The notes below the pieces were generated by a model. The model saw only the letters and a program-made list of their open reading frames with translations, ran no database searches and had not been told where the DNA came from. Of a DNA stretch of 64,000 nt, positions 43,300 to 51,560 are shown piece after piece (the stretch's first letter is position 1; every line of letters begins with the position of its first letter). This DNA comes from Enterovibrio norvegicus FF-33 (GTDB lineage Bacteria > Pseudomonadota > Gammaproteobacteria > Enterobacterales > Vibrionaceae). A program made the position numbers and the translations under genes. The stretch covers positions 1,680,453 to 1,744,452 of the forward strand of contig NZ_AJYD02000038.1 in the NCBI RefSeq assembly GCF_000286835.2, written 5' to 3'.

Positions 43300-45606
43300 G
43301 CCACCTTCAGCCTCCAAACTCCATCCGGCGTCGGTTCGCGTGGCAATAATGCGATACTCTCCCATGCTGCCATTCGCTGCCCTCGCCACAAAAAATGGCA
43401 TCAGGCTACGCATACTTTCGCCCTGCGCGGTCATTGGCGTACCGCGATCCAATTTTTCAAACCCAGGCGCAATTTCGCTTGCCGTGCGTTGAATGGTCAT
43501 TATCACGCGTCGATATCCTTGCCTATCCGCATCAGAGAGTACGTCCACAAACACCGCTGCTGTGGTATCAATTTGTGATTGTGGGACAGGCTCAACAGTG
43601 ATGACTTGGGGCTCGCCGCCTGTCACCGGACTACCCGCACCGGGCGCAGGGCTTGCCGTTCTGCTGCCAGCATCCGAAGCCCCCCCGTCAGGGGTTAACA
43701 TTACCCGCATCAGCGTGGAGACAATGGTCGGCATAACCGCACCCGCCGCTAACATGGTTTCTTGCACCACGGTGCCACCAATGATCCTTGCCATTCCCCC
43801 TTCAACTAGACGTAATCCCGTGCCTGATTGGGCAATATGATCCAAAATCGTGATGGGAACGAGTCGATTTGCCGCCGCACCTGCTGGCATCAATCGCGCG
43901 AGTGCTTCGGCAGAAAGCCCTGAAGCCTCGAGCAACGCACCTTGCATGATGCCGCAACTGGTTGGGTTGCCGCCAAGCCAACGAACAATGGCGGGGGCAC
44001 TATTTTGTACAAGAGACGTCGCGCGTTCTATATCCACCGCTGCTTCTGCGGCTTCGATCACCACGTAGGCATTGACACGCTGCCCCATGCCCGCCACGGC
44101 TCTTTCTGTGATTTCTCTTGGCGCAACTTCAAACAACAATTTAAGCGGGCCGCCGTGGAGCTTGATCAACTGGCCTGCGGCATTTCGTGCATACATGACG
44201 GCGTGATTAATTCCACCTTCCGTCACCAAAATCATGGCGCCGCGCTGAAGCGCTTGCATCATTTCAGCTGTCGCGGCTGTGCGAGTCGCAAACACTGCGC
44301 CTCCTTCACGAACAAACGCTTCACCGGTTTCCCTTAACACGGCTTCCGTCGCAATCTCGCCGCCTTCTCGCACCACGAGTCGTGAGCCTTGCCGTTGCAC
44401 TGCTGTTCTCACTAACGCCGCAGGCGCTCGTATCAAGGCTCTCGCAGCCACACCCGCCGAACCTAGTGTTGCCATGTCCAACATCAGAAAGCCGACGCCC
44501 AATACACGCTGAAAATAGGTTTCGGCTTCGCGTATTTGCTGGATTGAGCCGTAAATCGGCACTAAGGTCCAAAGGCTACGTGATGGGTCAGGTTCACCCG
44601 CCGCGTGTCTTGCGCGGTTCTCTTCTGGGCTGTCAGACACCGCCCACGTTACCAGCCCTGCGGCAAGACCAATGCCTGCCAGAATAAGCCAAGGGGCGAT
44701 TTGGTGAAGGTCCTGATCGACGGCGCGGTTAATCTCATATTTTTTCCCACGCAGCGCCGCACTCGCTGCATATTCCGCTTCATATTCAGAATGCCAAAAA
44801 GGTTGGCTAATACGCAGATCGCCATAAGCCGTTCCCGCGCCTAAACGCCCTTGCACCGTATGCGCCAATTCATGACCAAGAACGTGCTGCCCTGCCCGAC
44901 TGGCTAGGTCAAGACTGCTATCGACAACAATATGATCATTGAGCGTGTAGGCGACCGTGTTTAGGGCTTTCAACGATTGAGTGGCTGCCGCACTTCGATG
45001 CAAACGAATGGGCGACAAATCGTAACCGTACGATTGTTCAAACGGCGCTCTTACTGCTGCGGGAATGGGCTGTCCGCTTTCAAGCCCCAATGAGTGAACC
45101 TGAGGTGCCAAACGCGGAGACGCGAAACGTGACGTGGATTCTTGCTGGGAGAACGCTGCCGGAGAGGGGCTCTCAGTCGCTGCGCTCAACAACGCATTAC
45201 CCAATGCCCCCAGCGAAGAGGACACAGAACGAGGAACGGGCGGCAATGCGGGTGCGGGCTTTGTCGGCGTAAACCGCTTGATCACCCGTGCCATGTCCAT
45301 GGGCCTCGTATCGGAGCCACCTGGAAGCGACCGCTGGCGCGTTTGTGATGATGGCAAAGATTGCAAAGATGACCAAGATGTCGGTGGTGTGCCTGCCATC
45401 GGCGTGCCACCGCTTCTCGATAGCAGTTGAGAACCCCTTTCTGACAGTAAAGAGCCCGATTCTGATAATAAAGAACTTGTCTCCATCAAAGCGCCATTCC
45501 CCACCGACAACACATCACTGGTGCGCGATTTTTGGACGAGGCCGTTCTTACTGCGTTCGGAATTCGCAGTCTCCGTCTTTTTCTGTGGCGGCGCAAAATC
45601 AGGCAT
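43297..45606 (-). CDS. DUF4157 (eCIS core) protein with candidate permuted papain-like domain
   Basis: A 769-residue probable eCIS cargo or accessory protein. Residues 1-165 are Ser/Pro-rich and disordered. The DUF4157 domain spans about 170-255 and ends with the metalloprotease-like HELAH (245-249). One hydrophobic helix follows at about 304-322. Residues about 455-565 look like a circularly permuted papain/NlpC-type domain: His468 in GGINHAVMYARN followed by Cys551 in NPTSCGIMQG, the His-before-Cys order of LRAT- and YiiX-like enzymes. After a Gly/Ser/Pro linker near 650 there is a C-terminal domain with SQIDTTAAVFVDVLSD. DUF4157 proteins are strongly associated with eCIS loci and often carry toxins. 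It is last in the 20.7-kb operon. Confidence 0.8.
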   Translation of the reverse strand: MPDFAPPQKKTETANSERSKNGLVQKSRTSDVLSVGNGALMETSSLLSESGSLLSERGSQLLSRSGGTPMAGTPPTSWSSLQSLPSSQTRQRSLPGGSDTRPMDMARVIKRFTPTKPAPALPPVPRSVSSSLGALGNALLSAATESPSPAAFSQQESTSRFASPRLAPQVHSLGLESGQPIPAAVRAPFEQSYGYDLSPIRLHRSAAATQSLKALNTVAYTLNDHIVVDSSLDLASRAGQHVLGHELAHTVQGRLGAGTAYGDLRISQPFWHSEYEAEYAASAALRGKKYEINRAVDQDLHQIAPWLILAGIGLAAGLVTWAVSDSPEENRARHAAGEPDPSRSLWTLVPIYGSIQQIREAETYFQRVLGVGFLMLDMATLGSAGVAARALIRAPAALVRTAVQRQGSRLVVREGGEIATEAVLRETGEAFVREGGAVFATRTAATAEMMQALQRGAMILVTEGGINHAVMYARNAAGQLIKLHGGPLKLLFEVAPREITERAVAGMGQRVNAYVVIEAAEAAVDIERATSLVQNSAPAIVRWLGGNPTSCGIMQGALLEASGLSAEALARLMPAGAAANRLVPITILDHIAQSGTGLRLVEGGMARIIGGTVVQETMLAAGAVMPTIVSTLMRVMLTPDGGASDAGSRTASPAPGAGSPVTGGEPQVITVEPVPQSQIDTTAAVFVDVLSDADRQGYRRVIMTIQRTASEIAPGFEKLDRGTPMTAQGESMRSLMPFFVARAANGSMGEYRIIATRTDAGWSLEAEGG

Positions 45607-45634
45607 GGTTACCGCGACTCCAAACTGCTTCAGG

Positions 45635-46096
45635 CTATTTTTTCGTCGGTCTGCCTTTCACGGGTTGCCTTAACGTTGCCTTGCGCCTTGCGGCGGCTTT
45701 TTCCGTTGGAGCGGTTTTCAATTTTGCGTCCACATTGAGTGTCGTTTTAGGTCGCGGTTTCGGCGCGGGTTTCTCGGGTCTTATTTCGTCTTGCTTGATC
45801 GGCGCCTCTTTTAGCTGCTCCTTTTTGGGCTCAGTCGTCTGAGAAACCATGTCTTCAAACTTGCCTATCTCTTTCAACTGCTCACGTTCACGTTGAATAG
45901 ATTCATCAATTTGCTTATTAAACACTGCGCGTTGCTGCTCCAGATCGGCAATACGACGTTCAACCCGAGACTGCTGTGCCAGCGCATTGGCTTTGGTTCT
46001 ACCAATCGGATCCGGCTCTTTGTCGGGGTGACTGACTTTCTGCAACGCCTCGACCAGAGAAATGTGTTTTTTCAGTACCTCACTTGCCTTAGCCAT
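45635..46096 (-). CDS. Coiled-coil protein with basic Pro/Lys tail
   Basis: A 153-residue protein in the eCIS operon. ATG 46096 is preceded by AAGGAG at seven bases; an upstream TTG at 46114 is less likely. Residues about 40-90 form a coiled coil (RVERRIADLEQQRAVFNKQI). From about 95 to the end it is Lys/Pro/Arg-rich and probably disordered. There is no signal peptide. I do not recognise the family; the position between the beta-helix and DUF4157 genes suggests a structural adaptor or cargo-handling role. Confidence 0.75.
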   Translation of the reverse strand: MAKASEVLKKHISLVEALQKVSHPDKEPDPIGRTKANALAQQSRVERRIADLEQQRAVFNKQIDESIQREREQLKEIGKFEDMVSQTTEPKKEQLKEAPIKQDEIRPEKPAPKPRPKTTLNVDAKLKTAPTEKAAARRKATLRQPVKGRPTKK

Positions 46097-46110
46097 CATG
46101 TACTCCTTAC

Positions 46111-49100
46111 TCAAATCTGCTGATTAAATGCGTTCTGAGGGGCAGGAAATTCAGCATGATTTATCACTGAACTGGTCGTGATGTTGCCAACGAATGGCCC
46201 CTGCATATTGTTGAAATCAAACGACGGTAAAAAACGGGTATTGGCTTTGACCTGATTGCCCATGACCACCGCACGGAAACCACGAAGTACGACGGTGGCA
46301 TGTTGCCCAATTTCATCAGGAACAAAGCCCACATGCTCAACATAGTTGTTGTTGAAGAACACGCGTTCATAACGAATATGGACGTTATCTATCAAGGAAT
46401 TGGAGAGAATTTCCACCACCGTGTCAGCCCCTCGACCCAAAAACTTGTTGTTGCTGATCTGCGCGGAATAGCCAATGCGCAGTGCCGTTGCCCCCAAAGG
46501 GAAGGCAATTTCGAGCAACCCTTGCATCAGCAACGCCCTGTCTTCCAATGTCCGCTCTCGCGTTAACAAATCGGAATAAGACACCAGATTGCTTTCGATG
46601 CGCGCTTCCAGCACGAAAAGTGCGCCAATTCCCACGGTGCGAGCGGGATTGACCTTTTCATCTTTGCTCACGCCCGTGTTCAAAACCTCGTTAGATTCCA
46701 CATGACATTCGCCAAGCTGGAAGATGCACGCAATGGACGACGCCAGCACGCTCTTACCTTCTGCACCGACATAATTGAGTCGATTGCCAATAATGGCAGC
46801 ACGCGCCAAACACAGCGCGACGAAAATCCCCCCGTTGCGGCAATTGCTAATTTGATTGTTGGCGATATCCACCCTGACACAACGCTCGCAAAGTACCGCC
46901 GCGCCTCCGTCCACAATGTGGTTATTCTGCATTTGAATGTCTTCACATTGGCTGGCAAATACGCCGATGGTACAGCCCGATAGGGTGTTGTCGTCCACAT
47001 TGACCACGGTGCATTCCGAGAGAGACACGGCAAGTTCGTCACCAGAATCTCCTGCAAAATCATTGTTTTTGATCCGCAGCCCTGTGACCTGCTCTGCCAC
47101 AATGTTGCCGGTACAACCTTGAATCCAATTCTGCGCAACGGTGATCCCGCCAGTGAACATTTCATCGTCACCACCTAACAAAATGGCAATCTGAGATTCA
47201 ATCTGTTCTTGGGTTTGTATGCGATTACGTTCAATTAACGCACCCAATCCACGCACCATGATGCCAGTGCTGTCTTCAGCGGCGAGCATGATTTGGTTTT
47301 CTGACACGACGCCAAACGCACAGGCACTTTCTATCGCGACGGCTTCTTGATTGCTTTGCAATCGCCCTAACACAATTCGGTTACCCATCACTGTGCTGTA
47401 GGACGCTGTAGAGAACGAGCGACCCAGTGGCTGGTTATTGATCACCACGCCGCGCACATAGCCTTGAATATCATTGCCGAGTACCTGTACTCGTCCCGTC
47501 AGACGCGCAACGCCTACGCCGACGATACCGCTTTCCTGCCCTCCATTGTCGACATGGGCGTTGATTTGGTTGTTTTCAATCACCAGATCTTCGCCGCCAT
47601 CGTCCATCCAAACGCCAATTTGTGTGCCTGACAGTGAACATTGCGCCACGCGGACGCGCTCGCAATCAAATAGACCAATGGCAGGGTTATCGGTTGGCAC
47701 GGCACTCTCTCGAGTCGAGATCACTCGACAATCTTCAATCAAGCTGTCTTGCACGTGACGAAACACCATCACGCCTTGTGGCTTTTCGGTGCTTAAACCC
47801 GTTAAAACAGAAATCATGGTCACATGAATGCCCGACAACGTTTCTTCTTGTTCGCCGCTGACAAGCAACGCGGCATCATTGCCAAGGTGACGAATTTGCG
47901 CACCATGAGATTCACCGTGCAAGGTGACATTGGGATAACGAATGCGAAGCGGACGACGGATGACATGCACGCCCACTTTTAAGCAGACACAGCCCCCAAA
48001 TTCTGGCGACAAGCTATCTAATGCGGCTTGAATATCTTCGCCGGGACGCACCACCACGGTACAACAGCCCGTCACACCTATTGGATCACGACAATCTTGA
48101 AAAACCGGGACGACAAACTCACCATTTAACGCATCTATTACCGCTAAGCGGCAGCGATGATGATGAAAAGCTTGTGGCGGCGCATTGGTCAGTGTTTCTA
48201 CTGAACTGTCGGCATAGCGGGTGACAAAACTCCAATTATCACCAATGTGGTATTCCCCTGCCCCTGCATCGCGGGACAGAGCCACTTCGACCCCATCTTC
48301 GAGTGCGATAAACACACCTTCAGGGACGGCAATCAAACCGTCACTGGCTGGTGCATCAAGATTGGTCATTTCATTGCCATCGGTATCGAGTACCACACCA
48401 AACTGGTCCCAACGACGAAGAATAGGATGAAGGGTTTGGTTAGCCGCTGTCGAGGCGGGAACCAATACAATTTCCCCCGCTGCGAGCGGATTTACCAACA
48501 CCACGGTATTGGCAGCATCATTGACTGAAAGAATACGCACCATGGTGCCGGGCAGGCCTTCCAACACGCGCACATCGTCGGTAATTTCAGCCCAATCGCC
48601 TGCACTGAAGCGCAGGTAATCGTCTTTGGCGACTTGCTCAAGGGTCAGGGTGTTGTTGGCAGGTTGCGCCAATATTCGCCCAGCGAACGCGCCGTTTACC
48701 CGCGACCATTTCATTAAGGGCAAACCCGCTTCATTCACATCATGAACCGCCACCATGTAGGTGCGATTTTCTAGCCCTCGATAACCGCCCTCTGGCGGTA
48801 GCAAGCAAGGGTCGTTGACCGCAGACGCGGGATTGGCACGGGAGGATAATCGCGCTGAAGATGGCGCAATAAACGCGTCCCAACCTTCAATGTCTTCATC
48901 GTCGGTATTACACGTTACGCCTTCACCGACCGGGCCAAACAATCGCACTTGCCAGACGGTTTGCATGCGGGCGCTGGTATCGACGCCAATCGCCGGATCA
49001 ACTAAATCGGGGGCTTCCAAAAACGTGATCGGACGTTTCCACACATCGAGATAGGCCAGATACCGTCCGTCTTCAGGCTGTATTCCCGGATCGGCGCTAG

Positions 49101-49464
49101 TCAGCATCGGTCGATAAGGCTGATCATCAAAGGGGATCGGCACCTCACTGTGCAGTTCTTCAAGGGGCAATGAAAAGTGATGCTCATCGTAGCCAAAGTT
49201 CTCAGCTAACAAGCCATCGACATAATATCGACCTGGATGAATCAGCAAGCTGCCTGCAACCACATCCAATCGAAAGCTGTCTGGAAGATGCGCGGGATAG
49301 CCACAGAAGCCTGCTAAATCGATAGTTTCAGCACGAAAGCGGCGATCTATCATGGCCGCCGCTTCATTCAGCGGCGTGTCGGAGACCACCCTGCCTTGCA
49401 TCGACACCAATTCGGCGTAATTGTGGCGTGGGTCAAAGGTCTTTCCTGAAATATCTACAGCCAT
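46111..49464 (-). CDS. Very large DUF6519-type right-handed parallel beta-helix protein
   Basis: A 1117-residue protein of the eCIS locus. The first 100 residues (FDPRHNYAELVSMQGRVVSD, IHPGRYYVDGLL) match the DUF6519-type leader found in phage-like and eCIS clusters. Residues to about 440 form a globular region, and from about 475 (VVRPGEDIQAALDSL) to 1080 there are many pectate-lyase-like rungs of the form VIENNQI, VLGNDIQG, IEDCRVIST. It carries many Cys and Asn at rung turns. No catalytic set of a polysaccharide lyase was noticed. ATG 49464 follows GGAG. It is probably a tail fibre, spike or collar component that contacts the target surface, but the role is inferred from fold and position. 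Confidence 0.85.
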   Translation of the reverse strand: MAVDISGKTFDPRHNYAELVSMQGRVVSDTPLNEAAAMIDRRFRAETIDLAGFCGYPAHLPDSFRLDVVAGSLLIHPGRYYVDGLLAENFGYDEHHFSLPLEELHSEVPIPFDDQPYRPMLTSADPGIQPEDGRYLAYLDVWKRPITFLEAPDLVDPAIGVDTSARMQTVWQVRLFGPVGEGVTCNTDDEDIEGWDAFIAPSSARLSSRANPASAVNDPCLLPPEGGYRGLENRTYMVAVHDVNEAGLPLMKWSRVNGAFAGRILAQPANNTLTLEQVAKDDYLRFSAGDWAEITDDVRVLEGLPGTMVRILSVNDAANTVVLVNPLAAGEIVLVPASTAANQTLHPILRRWDQFGVVLDTDGNEMTNLDAPASDGLIAVPEGVFIALEDGVEVALSRDAGAGEYHIGDNWSFVTRYADSSVETLTNAPPQAFHHHRCRLAVIDALNGEFVVPVFQDCRDPIGVTGCCTVVVRPGEDIQAALDSLSPEFGGCVCLKVGVHVIRRPLRIRYPNVTLHGESHGAQIRHLGNDAALLVSGEQEETLSGIHVTMISVLTGLSTEKPQGVMVFRHVQDSLIEDCRVISTRESAVPTDNPAIGLFDCERVRVAQCSLSGTQIGVWMDDGGEDLVIENNQINAHVDNGGQESGIVGVGVARLTGRVQVLGNDIQGYVRGVVINNQPLGRSFSTASYSTVMGNRIVLGRLQSNQEAVAIESACAFGVVSENQIMLAAEDSTGIMVRGLGALIERNRIQTQEQIESQIAILLGGDDEMFTGGITVAQNWIQGCTGNIVAEQVTGLRIKNNDFAGDSGDELAVSLSECTVVNVDDNTLSGCTIGVFASQCEDIQMQNNHIVDGGAAVLCERCVRVDIANNQISNCRNGGIFVALCLARAAIIGNRLNYVGAEGKSVLASSIACIFQLGECHVESNEVLNTGVSKDEKVNPARTVGIGALFVLEARIESNLVSYSDLLTRERTLEDRALLMQGLLEIAFPLGATALRIGYSAQISNNKFLGRGADTVVEILSNSLIDNVHIRYERVFFNNNYVEHVGFVPDEIGQHATVVLRGFRAVVMGNQVKANTRFLPSFDFNNMQGPFVGNITTSSVINHAEFPAPQNAFNQQI

Positions 49465-49475
49465 GGAACTCTCCT

Positions 49476-51560
49476 TCAAGTCACATAGATCAAACCAGCA
49501 TCGAGCCCGATGGGTAAGAATTCATTGAGACGAAACAGCAGCGCATCATGCCGCTGCGGCTGATAAAGATGGTGATACACACCCATTTCGCTACCACTGT
49601 CTGCACCACGTAATATCTCGGTTGGCGCAGAAAGCAGTAACTGCCCGTAAGCGGGGTCGCCATAACGGGTAGAAGTAAACGCAGGCACGACACGCGCCCG
49701 AACACCATGAAGAATATGTTCGCGTTCGGCATCAGTGAGCGAGGGGTTGCGCGCTTCGGCTTTTTCGATAGCGTTTGACCCTGCGAACTGCGGCTGACAA
49801 CGATGCTGACGCGGTACACGAGAAAAGGGAGGGATATAAGAAAAACGGGCGCATCCGGTTTGTCGTTGTAATGCCCAAACCGGTGATGTCCACGCATCCC
49901 CTTCGCCCAGTGCGGCGTCGAGAATGGAATTTGATATCAGTGGAAAAGACCGCGCAGCTATTTTGCCAATGACCGTGGTTTCGCACAGCGTCAGCACACC
50001 GCCATGACTGATTTCATCAAGGGCTGAAAAGGCGACATGATTATGTGAAGTGGCATCGACAATGCTGTTTTTCACCGACACTGACGCTCCTTCTACCGTG
50101 CGAATTGCACCGACGATGCTGTTTTCAATTTCCACGGTAACATTGGGGATTTCAACCACCAGCGACGCTGCATTGGGCAGCATCGGCTGTCGGTTTATCG
50201 ACAACGCGTGTCCAGGCACTAAGGTGACGTTTCGCAGCACTAAGCGGCGTAATTGATTATCGCCGTTATCAGGCACCACCAGCCTTCCACCAAACACCAC
50301 CAACCCATCAATGATCACTTCGGATTCCGCACCACCGACCACGGTAAAATCATCACCTTCAAGATCGATAAATACGCGGTGTCCGTCTGCGGCGCGCAGC
50401 GACACCGTTTGATCAATATTCACGGCCACGTCAGGCGAAACGGCAAAACGATGCGACACGCCAATTTCAACCACACCACCAAATTCCACATTGCCCAGTG
50501 CGGCTTGAATATCGCCGCCCGCGCCGACACTGTGCACGTTAGCGGAATGGCTAATAAAGCCTTCACTGCGAGAATACGCCCCGCCTCCAATATCAGCGCT
50601 TGCGCCATAGTGGAATGTCACTTCCACGGTTTCTGGATCAACCATGCTGGCAGGAAACGACAAGCGCCCAAGTTCGGGGTCGACCGAGATTCTGTCTACG
50701 GGCGAATGCGCCCAATCTGCGCCGTCATCACTGAGGTTACAGATCTGCAATTGATTGGCGGTTTGCATAATGCCATCAACCACCACGGTGAACGCATGAG
50801 GATAAAAACCGTCCAGCCGATTTGCTGCAATGCCTCGGCGCAACAGCGGCACAGGCAGATTTTCTTCGCGAGCCAAATGGTTAATATCAGGCTCAGTCTG
50901 AGGCTCATTAAACAGCGGAGCATTGAACCCCATCGGCTGGAACAGATATCGTCGCGCTGCCAAACGAAACGCAGGCGTTAACGATTGACGGTAATGACGC
51001 AATCGCCACAAGAATATGCCGACATGTTGAAAATGATGTTTCCCTTCACCTTGGCTGATCCGCCCTGTCGCCATCGTGTAGCTGGCGATATCAAATGGCG
51101 TGTTGATAGCTTCACACTTCGCACTGTCTCTGACATTCAAGGTGTAATGATTATCAGGACGCGGCGCGGCAAGATGCTCTGGTCGGGCGAGCAGTTGGAA
51201 GAACTCCACCACTTTGGCAGGCCAGCGCGTGGTATCAGATGCTAATTGTTCCAGCGCTAACGCCACACCGCGGCGTCGGGTTAAGCGAATTTGATTGGCG
51301 GCTGCTGCGCGTTGGCTCACGCCCGGAATATTGGGCCCGTAGCGATAACCCACCAACTCGCCAATGTAAGGCGCTGCCCACTCATCACAGGTTTCAATAA
51401 ACTGGTTATCATAAAGACGATCGGCATCGTTTTTCACGATCGCCGCTTGCTCGGCGAGTATTTCCATTAAGGCTTTGAGGGGAAATCCCTGTGCTTCATC
51501 GCGTTTACGATAAACCTCTGGCAAGAGTTGATAGAGCGCGTCAGGTGACAAGCTGTTCAT
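49476..51560 (-). CDS. Tail protein I-like baseplate protein fused to a beta-helix
   Basis: A 694-residue protein. Residues 1-120 match the phage tail protein I (gpI/baseplate wedge) domain used in eCIS (LPEVYRKRDEAQGFPLKALM, then YIGELVGYRYG). Residues 120-330 are variable. About 340-560 contain beta-helix-like rungs (DIQAALGNVEFGGVVEIG, VVFGGRLVVP, VEIENSIVGAI). The C-terminal part has a YQPQRHDALLFRLNEFLPIG segment. A gpI domain normally links baseplate to fibre; fusing it to a beta-helix may attach the fibre part directly. It overlaps the upstream gene by four bases (ATGA). Confidence 0.85.
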   Translation of the reverse strand: MNSLSPDALYQLLPEVYRKRDEAQGFPLKALMEILAEQAAIVKNDADRLYDNQFIETCDEWAAPYIGELVGYRYGPNIPGVSQRAAAANQIRLTRRRGVALALEQLASDTTRWPAKVVEFFQLLARPEHLAAPRPDNHYTLNVRDSAKCEAINTPFDIASYTMATGRISQGEGKHHFQHVGIFLWRLRHYRQSLTPAFRLAARRYLFQPMGFNAPLFNEPQTEPDINHLAREENLPVPLLRRGIAANRLDGFYPHAFTVVVDGIMQTANQLQICNLSDDGADWAHSPVDRISVDPELGRLSFPASMVDPETVEVTFHYGASADIGGGAYSRSEGFISHSANVHSVGAGGDIQAALGNVEFGGVVEIGVSHRFAVSPDVAVNIDQTVSLRAADGHRVFIDLEGDDFTVVGGAESEVIIDGLVVFGGRLVVPDNGDNQLRRLVLRNVTLVPGHALSINRQPMLPNAASLVVEIPNVTVEIENSIVGAIRTVEGASVSVKNSIVDATSHNHVAFSALDEISHGGVLTLCETTVIGKIAARSFPLISNSILDAALGEGDAWTSPVWALQRQTGCARFSYIPPFSRVPRQHRCQPQFAGSNAIEKAEARNPSLTDAEREHILHGVRARVVPAFTSTRYGDPAYGQLLLSAPTEILRGADSGSEMGVYHHLYQPQRHDALLFRLNEFLPIGLDAGLIYVT

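Noticed and set aside
43493-43840. Long plus-strand frames within the eCIS genes
   Set aside because: They are antisense shadows of genes with clear protein families, without ribosome-binding sites.
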